From positions 61,345 to 125,344 of the forward strand of contig NEUU01000012.1 of NCBI GenBank assembly GCA_002304345.1: a stretch of DNA of 64,000 bases, given 5' to 3'. Source of the stretch: Verrucomicrobia bacterium Tous-C9LFEB. Lineage in GTDB: Bacteria; Verrucomicrobiota; Verrucomicrobiia; Methylacidiphilales; UBA1321. Positions 8,294 through 17,917 of the stretch are shown piece after piece. How positions within the stretch are numbered: the stretch's first letter is position 1; each line of letters begins with the position of its first letter. The position numbers and the translations under genes are program-made. Under the pieces are notes generated by a model, which saw only the letters and a list, made by a program, of their open reading frames with translations, ran no database searches and was not told where the DNA came from.

Positions 8294-9547
8294 CTATTTT
8301 CGCGCTCGTTTTTGACTTTCGATGGTCGGAAGCAGGTTTTTGAGGTAGGTCTCCCGCCAATGATCTTCAAGCTGAGACTTTTCAATCGCCTGATAGTGAC
8401 TTTCGAGAAAAGGAACGGCCGCGCGTCGTGGACAGATATCCAGATAGGTTCGCAATGAACGCAACAGAAATTGATTGGCGGGAAAATTGACCGCATAGGG
8501 TTGTAATTCTTGCCATTGAATGCAATCGGCATGAATCAGCATCGATTCGATGACCGTACCCCACTTGTAAGGATCTTTGGATTCCAAGGCCGAGCGATCT
8601 ACTTGAAAGAGGCGTCGATATTGTTGCAGTAAAATGGTGCCTGAGGGCGGTCGGTCATGGGATTGGTAATCAATCTTTCCCGTTTTCATCCAATGATCAA
8701 TATACGAAGAAAGATATTCCCAGAGTACCGGAGAGGCGTGCTCAATATCTCGACACGTGGCCACGGGAAAAACATGAGGGAGGCGACGTCGATATTTATG
8801 GAAATGACTCCGGACTTCGGGTGGCTTTAGAAACGGTACAAGCTGATGCGGTGTCATATCATACTTCCGCATGGCTCCGCCCGCCACTCGATTCATTTCC
8901 AAGACAGCAATATCTGGATACCGTGAAATCCATCGGGCCCACTGAGCTTCCAATCGTGGCCACTGGGCCAGATAGGAATAAGGACGTGGAGCATACGCAA
9001 TAGTGTGAGATAGTCGCTTGACGATGAGAAAAGGCACGCTGGGATACCGTTTTTTCAGTATGTCAATCATGGCAAAAAATCGTTCAAAATAGGAGGATGG
9101 TTCGACTGTAACAAGGTCACATTCTGCTTCGATCCAACGGTTCAATGCCTCAGGTCGATGCCAAGAGGTGTAAAACACATACTTTTGAGATCGATGCCTA
9201 TAAAGGGGACAGGAATCGTGGAATAATGTGAAGATCAGCGCGGTGGGAACGGATCCAGCAGATGGTACAATTTCAAACTGAGTGTCCAGCGCATGTCCGA
9301 TCAAGGAGGTTTGCGCTTGCGTTGAAGCCATTCGCTCTTGTAATTCCCCTGGAATCTCTTCAGGATGGCTTAAAAGAGGAAGAGGACTCGGCAGGAGGCG
9401 AGATTCAAATTGGTCCGCCCGGTCAGCAAATACTTTTTTCAAAGCGGTCGCCACACTTACGGCCTGACAGTTGCCAATCACACTCACCTTGCCCGGTAAG
9501 GGCTTGAGTTGCGAATCCTGAACAATACCGGAACAATTCGTAACCAT
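8294..9547 (-). CDS. WcbI-like polysaccharide biosynthesis protein
   Basis: A 417-residue protein whose N-terminal part resembles the WcbI family of capsule biosynthesis proteins: KVSVIGNCQAVSVATALKKV near residues 19-38 is the characteristic G-N-C-Q opening. WcbI folds like an acyltransferase and binds CoA in the known example, but its reaction is not firmly defined. The C-terminal 150 residues are helical, rich in Trp, His and Tyr, and unassigned. It lies between the amidotransferase and legG in the same orientation, with a small perfect hairpin (9601-9620) upstream. An acyl-modifying role on the nonulosonic acid or its polymer is speculation. Confidence 0.6.
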   Translation of the reverse strand: MVTNCSGIVQDSQLKPLPGKVSVIGNCQAVSVATALKKVFADRADQFESRLLPSPLPLLSHPEEIPGELQERMASTQAQTSLIGHALDTQFEIVPSAGSVPTALIFTLFHDSCPLYRHRSQKYVFYTSWHRPEALNRWIEAECDLVTVEPSSYFERFFAMIDILKKRYPSVPFLIVKRLSHTIAYAPRPYSYLAQWPRLEAQWARWISRYPDIAVLEMNRVAGGAMRKYDMTPHQLVPFLKPPEVRSHFHKYRRRLPHVFPVATCRDIEHASPVLWEYLSSYIDHWMKTGKIDYQSHDRPPSGTILLQQYRRLFQVDRSALESKDPYKWGTVIESMLIHADCIQWQELQPYAVNFPANQFLLRSLRTYLDICPRRAAVPFLESHYQAIEKSQLEDHWRETYLKNLLPTIESQKRARK

Positions 9548-9600
9548 CTTAATAGTGAGGCGTTGCTACCTCCGCATGCTCAACTTGCCATCACCACATT

Positions 9601-9620
9601 TAAGAAGTAATAACTTCTTA
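9601..9620. terminator. Small intra-operon hairpin
   Basis: Perfect 8-base arms (TAAGAAGT / ACTTCTTA) enclose the loop AATA between the amidotransferase gene and the WcbI-like gene. There is no clear U-run, so a processing or mRNA-stability site is as likely as termination. Confidence 0.4.
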
Positions 9621-9634
9621 CTACTTACTAAAGG

Positions 9635-10849
9635 CTAGCGAGTCTGGGGTTTGCGTTGAAAAGTGGACTGAGTGTCACAATGAACTGGCCCATAAGTGCC
9701 GTGTCCATTCCATATATTCTCTTTAACCCACTGACCGTTCTCAATAGACCAAACACGGCGATCGCGGAATGTATCGCAGGTGCGATCAAATTCCTCCTCC
9801 GTCATATCCACATATTTGAGCCATCGCTCGAGATCGCGACGGGGTTTGATGCTATCATATTTCCGCACCATCTCAATACCTTGTGCGCGGGTCATGATGC
9901 CTGCGCGGATATCTTTGCAAGCGTGGTCTGTCGCCCGCCCGTAGCCAAACTTGATGAACTTAAGATAATCGTGAATACCGTTTTCGTGCATGTCATCCAA
10001 ATTGGACATGGTACGGTAGGTACGCTCGAACGGTTGCTGAGCTGGTTTCCACTTGTACTTTTCCATTACAAGTTTGGAGTGGCTATTGGCTTCCCAATTA
10101 ACATAGTTACCCAAATAAATGCCCCGGGTGCCCGTGTCGGCGATCTCGTCGTCAGTTGGATATTGTGCCCATAGAAGATCCTTGGCGGTAAGGCCTTCCT
10201 TAAGATCGGATCGACCCAGTTTTTCTAAACCTTCGTCCGTAAAATCATACCAATCGTAACCGCGTTGAGCATGTTCCAGCCGGAATTTGGCTGTAAATTC
10301 AACAAAGTCATTAAGAGAATACATTCCACCTAAATCGAGGAATCCATGTTCTCCCCACATCATAAGGGGAACTTTATAGCGCACCGCAACTTGGATGGGA
10401 GTGGTATGAATTCCGCAATGACCATGCCAGTTCATATCGCCCTGCAAGCGAAATCCCAAGCGGTTCATTTTGATGAGCGCGTCCACGCTCGGACGAACAA
10501 TGATGTGGTCGCAATTGAAAACCTCCCGCATGCGGTAGAGGTTGTATTCCCCTTCCGGCAAATAATTATTCCCATGATAGGTAACAAGAAGAGGCTTGAG
10601 GCCTAACTCTTCGGTGGCCACATGCACCTGATAGTAACTGTCCTTGCCACCACTGACGGGAATGACAATATCATAACTACTACTGCTACGATACTCATTA
10701 ACCAGTTCTCTCAATAGGATTTTGCGTTTATCCCAATCGATGGTTTGCTTGGCGGCGGCGGACCGGCATCCGGAACAAACACCCTGTTCATCAAATGAAA
10801 GAGGGGTGGCGGCGAAAACAGGGTAAACACACTTGGTGCAGTATTGCAT
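9635..10849 (-). CDS. N-acetyl sugar amidotransferase (WbpG/PseA-like)
   Basis: A 404-residue PP-loop ATP-pyrophosphatase. The N-terminus carries two CxxC pairs (C4/C7 and C25/C28) likely to bind zinc, then the PP-loop SGGKDS at residues 66-71. Members of this family (WbpG, PseA, LegA) use ammonia to turn an N-acetyl group of a sugar into an acetamidino group. The ammonia comes from a dedicated HisH/HisF pair, and exactly such a pair lies immediately upstream. The sugar modified here is unknown. Since the triad lies between the pse and leg gene blocks, either nonulosonic acid could be the target. Confidence 0.87.
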   Translation of the reverse strand: MQYCTKCVYPVFAATPLSFDEQGVCSGCRSAAAKQTIDWDKRKILLRELVNEYRSSSSYDIVIPVSGGKDSYYQVHVATEELGLKPLLVTYHGNNYLPEGEYNLYRMREVFNCDHIIVRPSVDALIKMNRLGFRLQGDMNWHGHCGIHTTPIQVAVRYKVPLMMWGEHGFLDLGGMYSLNDFVEFTAKFRLEHAQRGYDWYDFTDEGLEKLGRSDLKEGLTAKDLLWAQYPTDDEIADTGTRGIYLGNYVNWEANSHSKLVMEKYKWKPAQQPFERTYRTMSNLDDMHENGIHDYLKFIKFGYGRATDHACKDIRAGIMTRAQGIEMVRKYDSIKPRRDLERWLKYVDMTEEEFDRTCDTFRDRRVWSIENGQWVKENIWNGHGTYGPVHCDTQSTFQRKPQTR

Positions 10850-10876
10850 GATAGTATTCGGAGGAAAAAGTAGAAC

Positions 10877-11665
10877 TTACATTCGCACATTCACTCCCGC
10901 TTTTACGAGTGCTTTTTTCCCAAGTCTATCAGCCAGTTCTTTAAAGTGCCAAATATTGGCCGCAGCCACTGCAGAGGCTCCCGCTTGAATACCTGCGGCG
11001 TAATCCTCAAAGCGTCCCACTCCACTGCATGCGATCACTGGTATCATCACAGCGGAGCTGATCTTGCGGATTAAGTCTAGATCATAACCGGTGGCAACGC
11101 CATCCAGCTGGACAGATTGGATAAGAATTTCCCCCGCGCCCATGGCTTCTCCACTTTTTGCCCAATCGACAGGATTCAGGCCAGTAGGAGTTTTACCTCC
11201 GTCAATGTATACTTCGGTTCGGCCGCTTGCATGGCGATAAATGTCGATGCTTAGTACGATGGCCTGACTACCGAAGACTTTGGCTCCGTCACGAATAAGT
11301 TCTGGATGGTGAACAGCTTCCGAATTGACTGTGATTTTGTCAGCACCACGACTGATACGGGCGCTCATATCCTCAACGGACTTGATACGCCCACCCCAAG
11401 TCAGGGGCATAAAGCAGGTTTTGCTGACTTCCTCCAGGATAGCAAGTGGATGGTTGAGTCCTTTGACTTTGCCATCGTCACGGCGCAAGTCATATTCGTC
11501 AGTCTGGCTAATATCGAGGTAAATAAGTTCATCCACGTTCCAATGATTGAAGCGTTCCGCCTCGTGTACGGGATTACCTATGATTTGGTGGATATGGAAA
11601 AGCTCGCTACGCACGAGTAATCCATTCTTGAGTAGGAGAACCGGTATCAGCCTTTTCTTGAGCAT
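10877..11665 (-). CDS. HisF-like synthase subunit partner of the amidotransferase
   Basis: A 262-residue (beta/alpha)8 protein of the HisF family (MLKKRLIPVLLLKNGLLVRS, LTWGGRIKSVEDM, VIACSGVGRFEDYAAG). In histidine synthesis HisF channels ammonia from HisH to cyclise imidazole-glycerol phosphate. The divergent copies in O-antigen and flagellin loci instead serve WbpG-type amidotransferases. The setting (hisH-like directly upstream, amidotransferase directly downstream, no other his gene) supports the dedicated sugar role. It starts five bases after the hisH-like stop. Confidence 0.85.
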   Translation of the reverse strand: MLKKRLIPVLLLKNGLLVRSELFHIHQIIGNPVHEAERFNHWNVDELIYLDISQTDEYDLRRDDGKVKGLNHPLAILEEVSKTCFMPLTWGGRIKSVEDMSARISRGADKITVNSEAVHHPELIRDGAKVFGSQAIVLSIDIYRHASGRTEVYIDGGKTPTGLNPVDWAKSGEAMGAGEILIQSVQLDGVATGYDLDLIRKISSAVMIPVIACSGVGRFEDYAAGIQAGASAVAAANIWHFKELADRLGKKALVKAGVNVRM

Positions 11666-11670
11666 ATTAA

Positions 11671-12297
11671 TCAGGCCTTAATTGCGAGGAAATTCTTGAG
11701 CAGAGCCAAGCCTGCTTTTTGGCTTTTTTCCGGATGAAATTGAGTCGCATGAACATTGTTTTGTTGTACGCTCGCTACAAATTTCACCCCATGTTCGCAA
11801 ATGCCAGTTATCACATCCGTCGATGTGGGTTGGAAAACATAACTGTGCACGAAGTAGAATGTCATCGGTTTTGATTGTCCGGCATAGAGACCTTCCGTCT
11901 GTACAATTTCCACGTCATTCCATCCAATATGCGGGATGCGAATGGTGGAATCGGTCGATTGCAACCGCAAGACTGTACCCGGAATCCAATTTAGGCCATC
12001 ATGGTTGCCATATTCGGTGCCGGTTGTGGCAAGCAATTGCATGCCCAGGCATAAGCCTAGAAAGGGTTTACCTTTTCGGATCACTTCCTCGGTGAGACTT
12101 TCGACCCAACCTCCTGCATTCAAATTTTTCATACCATCGCCAAAGGCTCCCACTCCAGGCAAGACAATATGGGACACGCTGGATAATTGGGAAGGTGTTT
12201 TCAGAACGCGTGTGGTAGCGCCAAGACTTTCGAAACCATTTGCGACGGAACGCAAGTTTCCCATTCCGTAATCAATAATTCCAATATCTGTAATCAT
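11671..12297 (-). CDS. HisH-like glutamine amidotransferase, sugar-cluster paralogue
   Basis: A 208-residue class I glutamine amidotransferase. The nucleophile is C83 in GLCLGMQLL and the His/Glu pair lies in TQFHPEKSQ near the C-terminus, so hydrolysis of glutamine to ammonia should be intact. The start at 12297 overlaps the pseI stop (ATGA) and gives the usual MITDIGIIDYGMGNLRSV; the upstream ATG at 12312 is less likely. It is placed with the HisF-like and WbpG-like genes as an ammonia-delivery complex for sugar amidination rather than histidine synthesis. Confidence 0.85.
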   Translation of the reverse strand: MITDIGIIDYGMGNLRSVANGFESLGATTRVLKTPSQLSSVSHIVLPGVGAFGDGMKNLNAGGWVESLTEEVIRKGKPFLGLCLGMQLLATTGTEYGNHDGLNWIPGTVLRLQSTDSTIRIPHIGWNDVEIVQTEGLYAGQSKPMTFYFVHSYVFQPTSTDVITGICEHGVKFVASVQQNNVHATQFHPEKSQKAGLALLKNFLAIKA

Positions 12298-13343
12298 TTT
12301 ATCAAATTCCAATTCAAGGGAGTTCCGAGGTTAAGATCGCAAGCAGCCCTCTTGCCAAGAATCGATCCAATATGTTTCGGGGCCAGTCCATGGGCTGGGC
12401 GGACAGAACGAACGTTCTGTTCGGTAAAGATCTCCCCGGCTTTTATCGGCGCCGACACATACAAGGACCGGCGAAAAACCCGGTTGGCCTTTTCCTTTTC
12501 GCTGCTTTCATAGGAAACGTGTCCGAGGGTTTTTTCCGTGGTGCGGATCGCATCGACCATTTTTTTAAATTCGTCTGGCTCGAGGGAAAAGGCGCTATCT
12601 GGACCGGGAATGGAGCGGGACATGGTGAAGTGTTTCTCAATGATGCAGCCACCCAGTGCAACGGAGGCTATGGCCGCCAGTGTTTCCATGGTATGGTCGG
12701 AAAGCCCCACCGGCAGGCCGAAGGTCTGTGCAAGATGGGCAATGGTGCGCAGATTCATTTCTTCTGGTGGAGCGGGATAGGCACTGGTGCATTTGAGTAG
12801 GGCCAGTTCCTGGGCGCCAGCTTCGCGCGCGGCTTGGACGGCATCGTGTATTTCTTCTTCGGTTGCCATGCCGGTGGACATGATGAGAGGTTTTCCGGTG
12901 GCGGCGACTTTGCGGATGAGCGGCAGGTCCACGAGCTCGAAGGAGGCAATTTTATAAGCCGGCACCTGCATGGTTTCCAGAAAATCAACAGCGCTGAAAT
13001 CAAACGGGGAGGAGAACAAGGGGATCCCGATTTTGTCCGCTTCCAGTTTGAGTCGCGGCTGCCATTCCCACGGCATATAAGCTTCGCCATAGAGATCGTA
13101 CAGGTTCTTCCCCTCCCACAGCGAGCCCTTGCCCACCATGAAATCGGGCGTGCGGCAATTGAGCGTGATTGTGTCGGGGGTGTAGGTTTGCAGTTTGATG
13201 GCATCGGCACCATTGGCTTGAGCTGCGTGCAAAATTTCCACAGCGGAATCATAGGAGTGGTTATGATTGGCCGACATTTCAGCAATGATATAGACCGGAT
13301 GTCCGGTCCCGATCGGGCGGCCTTGAATGGTGATGGTGCTCAT
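12294..13343 (-). CDS. pseI: Pseudaminic acid synthase
   Basis: A 349-residue NeuB-family enzyme. The N-terminus YIIAEMSANHNHSYDSAVEI, then KLQTYTPDTIT and the insertion around SLWEGKNLYDLYGEA, are typical of PseI and differ from the legI paralogue at 3441. PseI condenses phosphoenolpyruvate with the 2,4-diacetamido-altrose released by PseG. A C-terminal SAF domain is present (VSAPIKAGEIFTEQNVRSVR). It overlaps both neighbours by four bases, so pseG/H-pseI-hisH form one tightly coupled transcript. This is a confident assignment. Confidence 0.92.
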   Translation of the reverse strand: MSTITIQGRPIGTGHPVYIIAEMSANHNHSYDSAVEILHAAQANGADAIKLQTYTPDTITLNCRTPDFMVGKGSLWEGKNLYDLYGEAYMPWEWQPRLKLEADKIGIPLFSSPFDFSAVDFLETMQVPAYKIASFELVDLPLIRKVAATGKPLIMSTGMATEEEIHDAVQAAREAGAQELALLKCTSAYPAPPEEMNLRTIAHLAQTFGLPVGLSDHTMETLAAIASVALGGCIIEKHFTMSRSIPGPDSAFSLEPDEFKKMVDAIRTTEKTLGHVSYESSEKEKANRVFRRSLYVSAPIKAGEIFTEQNVRSVRPAHGLAPKHIGSILGKRAACDLNLGTPLNWNLIK

Positions 13344-14845
13344 AGCGGGCGGGTGGCTGTCGTGTAATGATATTCCAATGCGACGGTATTCCCGTAGTTC
13401 AAACGATTGGAGAGATGAAAGCCACAGATTTCGAAGAGTTTCACAGATGCCCGGTTTCCTGTTTTAACTAGGGCTACGAACGGGGAGGTGCCGCGTTCCT
13501 GCTGCCACGCTTCCAGCGCGCGGCGTAATAAATGCGGGCCATAGCCATAACCCCGGTAGCGGGCATCGACGCTGATGCTCACCACAACCTGTTGCTTTTC
13601 ATTGAGGTCCAGCCGCACCATTCCCACTGGAGTACCTTCATGCGATTGGCCGATGTAAATCCGGCAATCGGGATCGGTTAGTTTGCGTTCCAGCCACGCT
13701 GTGTGCTCCGTCCAGGCGATGGTATTGGTGTGAAAAGAGGCGGCGCGAACCGTCGGTTCGTTGGCCCAGTCAAAAAGCAGGCGGGCGTCCTCACTGTTGC
13801 AGGACCGGATACAGACCAATTTTCCCAATAATCGATGAACGACGCGTTCGGCTCCATGCCCATCCACCAGATGCCGCGCCTGTTCGGACATGGAGCGCAG
13901 CCGGTCAGGATGTGCGATTAACTCCGACACGATGGAGCTCACCGCTTCTTCGCGCAGGTCGGCATGCCATCCGAGCCCAACGGCTGTGCCGCGCGACACC
14001 AGATCTTCCACCACGCGCTTCTGATTATCGGCTAACGTCACAAGCAGAGACGGTAATCCCATATACATCAGCTCCCAACTTGTGCTGCCGCCCGCTGCTA
14101 TGGCGAGATCCGCCTGCGCCATTAATTCTGGCATGCGGCTGGTATTCGTGAGCAGTCGCCAATTGGTTCCGCGCATGGCCTCAGCCACGGCCGCGCGATG
14201 AGGATTGCTTCCGCCCAGCACCACGGTGACTTCGAGAGGGTGTCGGATCTGGGCAAGAGTTTGCACCAGTTGGGAGGTGACATTGTCGGGATCGCTTCCA
14301 CCGAGCGTGAGGAGGAGTTGCAAAGTCTCATTTTGATAGGTCCGCACGGGAGGCGGTATTCGCAGGAATTCATCGCGAAGTAGGGCGTAGCGGCAACCGA
14401 GTAAGAGAGAAGCGCCGGCTGCGATGTTCGGGTAAAATTCCGAACTGGCGTAGCTGTTTTGATTGAGAAGGACGTCGCAATCGTAGTCCGGCAATGCTCC
14501 GAAATCATCCACGACAAGGACTTGGTCGTCACCGGTTTTAAGCTGCCGGAGATAATCCGCGCCGAACTGATATCCATCGATCACGATCCAGGAGGCATTA
14601 ACCTCTGCCGCGTAGTCCAAGGTCGCTTGCGCGTCGCCTTCGGGGGCGATGGAGCCTGCTATTTCTCTCGAAACGATCCGTTCGGTGTGAAGTCGTTCCC
14701 GCAAATTCTCCGTGCATTGGCCGTGGTGAAAAACGACTCCGCCCTGATGTTGCCATGCTTGGGCTAATGCGAGGCAACGCATCACGTGTCCTGTTCCCAT
14801 GCGGGCAGAGGCATCGGCGCGAATGAGGAGAACGGGTTGGTCCAT
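13340..14845 (-). CDS. pseG: PseG-PseH fusion: UDP-sugar hydrolase and GNAT N-acetyltransferase
   Basis: One 501-residue chain carries two consecutive steps of pseudaminic acid synthesis. Residues 1 to about 350 are the GT-B-like PseG hydrolase (LIRADASARMGTGHVMRCLA, then AIAAGGSTSWELMYMGLPSL). Residues from about 355 to the end are a GNAT domain of PseH type with the acetyl-CoA loop RYRGYGYG. PseH acetylates the 4-amine and PseG then removes UDP, so the fusion brings successive active sites together. The ATG at 14845 touches the pseF stop (TGATG) and removes a non-homologous 14-residue extension. Elsewhere the two proteins are usually separate. Confidence 0.9.
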   Translation of the reverse strand: MDQPVLLIRADASARMGTGHVMRCLALAQAWQHQGGVVFHHGQCTENLRERLHTERIVSREIAGSIAPEGDAQATLDYAAEVNASWIVIDGYQFGADYLRQLKTGDDQVLVVDDFGALPDYDCDVLLNQNSYASSEFYPNIAAGASLLLGCRYALLRDEFLRIPPPVRTYQNETLQLLLTLGGSDPDNVTSQLVQTLAQIRHPLEVTVVLGGSNPHRAAVAEAMRGTNWRLLTNTSRMPELMAQADLAIAAGGSTSWELMYMGLPSLLVTLADNQKRVVEDLVSRGTAVGLGWHADLREEAVSSIVSELIAHPDRLRSMSEQARHLVDGHGAERVVHRLLGKLVCIRSCNSEDARLLFDWANEPTVRAASFHTNTIAWTEHTAWLERKLTDPDCRIYIGQSHEGTPVGMVRLDLNEKQQVVVSISVDARYRGYGYGPHLLRRALEAWQQERGTSPFVALVKTGNRASVKLFEICGFHLSNRLNYGNTVALEYHYTTATRPL

Positions 14846-15573
14846 CAGAGGGCTTTTTGTTCGATGGCACGATTGATTGCTATCCAATCCGGATGTTTCT
14901 CCAGCAGGGTCAGTACCTCGGTCCAGTGGAAATGATCCTGGCCAAAGTGACCGTAAATGCGGCGCACTAGCTCCATATCGTCGGGAGTATCCACAGTCCA
15001 GCGATGCGCGGAATAATCGGTTTCATGACGCACACCATGGAGACGAAACATTTCGGGATGTTGATAAAGATAGGGTGTCACGTGCTCACGCTGCGCGGTC
15101 GTCTGCCCTTCACGCCAGCTGCGTTCCAGGGCGGCGAAACTGAACACCTCCGTATCGAGTCCGCGCGGAAAGGTGCGGGGATCGAGTACGTTGCTGACGT
15201 AATCGATTTCGGGTTGCCGTTTTTCGAATTCTTCCACCACACGGTCCACCACACCGGGATCAATCAGGGGGCAGTCGCACGTAATGCGTACGACAACATC
15301 GGCTGCGAATTTTTTGGCGGCTTGGTAGTAACGGTCCAGCACGTCGAGGTGACTGCCGCGGTAGAGATTCCAGCCGCGTTGCGTGGCCAACTCTTCGACA
15401 GCATTGTCGTCCGGGTCGATCGTCGTGGCGACGACGACATCGGTCAATTTCTTCGCCCGGCGCAAGCGTTCGATCACGCGCGCCATCATGGGTTCGCCCT
15501 CGATGGGCATCAGAATTTTGCGCGGTAAGCGTTGGCTGCCGGATCGACCTTGGGCAATGGCAATGATTCTCAT
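14845..15573 (-). CDS. pseF: CMP-pseudaminic acid cytidylyltransferase
   Basis: A 242-residue CMP-sugar synthetase family protein (glycosyltransferase-like, SpsF/PseF branch). The N-terminal CTP-binding signature is IAIAQGRSGSQRLPRKIL, followed by VVVATTIDPDDNAVEELA and VVRITCDCPLIDP. PseF activates pseudaminic acid with CTP for transfer. It starts five bases after the pseC stop and overlaps the pseG-pseH start, consistent with the pathway operon. The SpsF-like sequence clearly separates it from legF at 5293. Confidence 0.9.
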   Translation of the reverse strand: MRIIAIAQGRSGSQRLPRKILMPIEGEPMMARVIERLRRAKKLTDVVVATTIDPDDNAVEELATQRGWNLYRGSHLDVLDRYYQAAKKFAADVVVRITCDCPLIDPGVVDRVVEEFEKRQPEIDYVSNVLDPRTFPRGLDTEVFSFAALERSWREGQTTAQREHVTPYLYQHPEMFRLHGVRHETDYSAHRWTVDTPDDMELVRRIYGHFGQDHFHWTEVLTLLEKHPDWIAINRAIEQKAL

Positions 15574-15578
15574 ACGAA

Positions 15579-16757
15579 TTATTTCACTACGTCACGCACG
15601 GCTTTGATTACGCGTTGCACGTCATCCTCCGTCAGCCCGGGATAAAGGGGCAGGCTCAGACATCGATCGTAGTAGGCCTCGGCCATAGGATAATCCCCGG
15701 GATTGGTGCCATAGGTCTGGCGGTAATAGGGCTGCAAGTGAACAGGAATATAGTGGACTTGCGTGCCGATCCCTTGATCGCGCAAGGCCTGCATGATAGT
15801 GGTGCGGGTCGTGCCGATGGCCTTGAAATCGATTTGCGCGACGTAGAGGTGCCAGCTCGTGAGGGTGGGCCAATGCGCTTGGGGTGTCTTGAAGTGGGGC
15901 AGATCGCGGAACGCTTCATTATAGGCTGCGACAATTTCCTGCCGACGGCGAATGAAACCGGGGAGTTTTTTGAGCTGGGAGCGGCCGAGGGCGCATTGAA
16001 AATCGGTGATGCGGAAATTGTAGCCGAGGCTTTGCATTTCGTAATACCACGGGCCGAATTCTTCCGCGCCACGTCCGAGACCCTGAAACGCTTCCGTCTG
16101 TCGGACAACACCGTGGCTACGAATCAAGCGCGAGGCTGCGGCATAGTCGTCGTTATTCGTCGCGAGGAAACCACCCTCGCCTGTCGTCATCGTTTTGACC
16201 GGGTGAAAGCTGAAGGCACTGATGTCGGCCCAGGGATGGTTCCCCACGCGATAGCGTTTTCCCTGCTCTTCGAACTCCGTGCCGATGGCGTGGCAGGCAT
16301 CCTCGATGACCACGGCACCCTGGCGACGCGCGATCTCGGCAATACGCGGCATGTCGGGCGTCTGCCCAGCGAAGTCGACTGCGACCACGGCGCGCACGTC
16401 GGGTCCCATTTTTTTCTCCAGAGCGGTTGCGCTCAAATTATAAGTCTGGGGATCGATATCGGCAAAATCGGGGCGAGCGCCGACATAGGCGGCACAGTTG
16501 GCGGAAGCGAGAAACGTATTGGGGGTGGTGATCACCCGGTCGCCCGTCTTGATGCCGGCGGCCAGCATGGCGATGTGGAGGGCCGAGGTGCAGCTATTTA
16601 CTGCGATGGCATGTTTGACGCCTAGAAAATCGGCCAGATCTTTCTCGAATCGTTCCACTTCGGGTCCGGTCGTGAGGTAGTCGCTTTGGAGGGACTCACT
16701 TACCGCCTGCAGATCGGCGATGTCGATGAATTGTCTGCCGTAAGGTAGAAATGCCAT
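15579..16757 (-). CDS. pseC: PseC: UDP-4-keto sugar aminotransferase
   Basis: A 392-residue DegT/DnrJ/EryC1/StrS aminotransferase. The PLP lysine is in SFHPVKTMTTGEGG, and the preceding VIEDACHAIGTEF holds the PLP-binding Asp. FHPVKTMTTGEGG is characteristic of PseC. The enzyme aminates C4 of the keto sugar made by PseB. It is the first gene of the leftward operon and is divergent from pseB, so the first two enzymes of the pathway are transcribed from a shared intergenic region of 73 bases. Confidence 0.91.
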   Translation of the reverse strand: MAFLPYGRQFIDIADLQAVSESLQSDYLTTGPEVERFEKDLADFLGVKHAIAVNSCTSALHIAMLAAGIKTGDRVITTPNTFLASANCAAYVGARPDFADIDPQTYNLSATALEKKMGPDVRAVVAVDFAGQTPDMPRIAEIARRQGAVVIEDACHAIGTEFEEQGKRYRVGNHPWADISAFSFHPVKTMTTGEGGFLATNNDDYAAASRLIRSHGVVRQTEAFQGLGRGAEEFGPWYYEMQSLGYNFRITDFQCALGRSQLKKLPGFIRRRQEIVAAYNEAFRDLPHFKTPQAHWPTLTSWHLYVAQIDFKAIGTTRTTIMQALRDQGIGTQVHYIPVHLQPYYRQTYGTNPGDYPMAEAYYDRCLSLPLYPGLTEDDVQRVIKAVRDVVK

Positions 16758-17871
<1,114 letters not shown>

Positions 17872-17917
17872 CCGGGCTGGAGTTGCGGAAGCGGAAGTGA
17901 TCCGCTAGCGTAGGAGG

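Noticed and set aside
10877..12297. Histidine biosynthesis operon (hisH, hisF)
   Set aside because: No other his gene is nearby, and the pair is adjacent to a WbpG-like amidotransferase inside a sugar operon.
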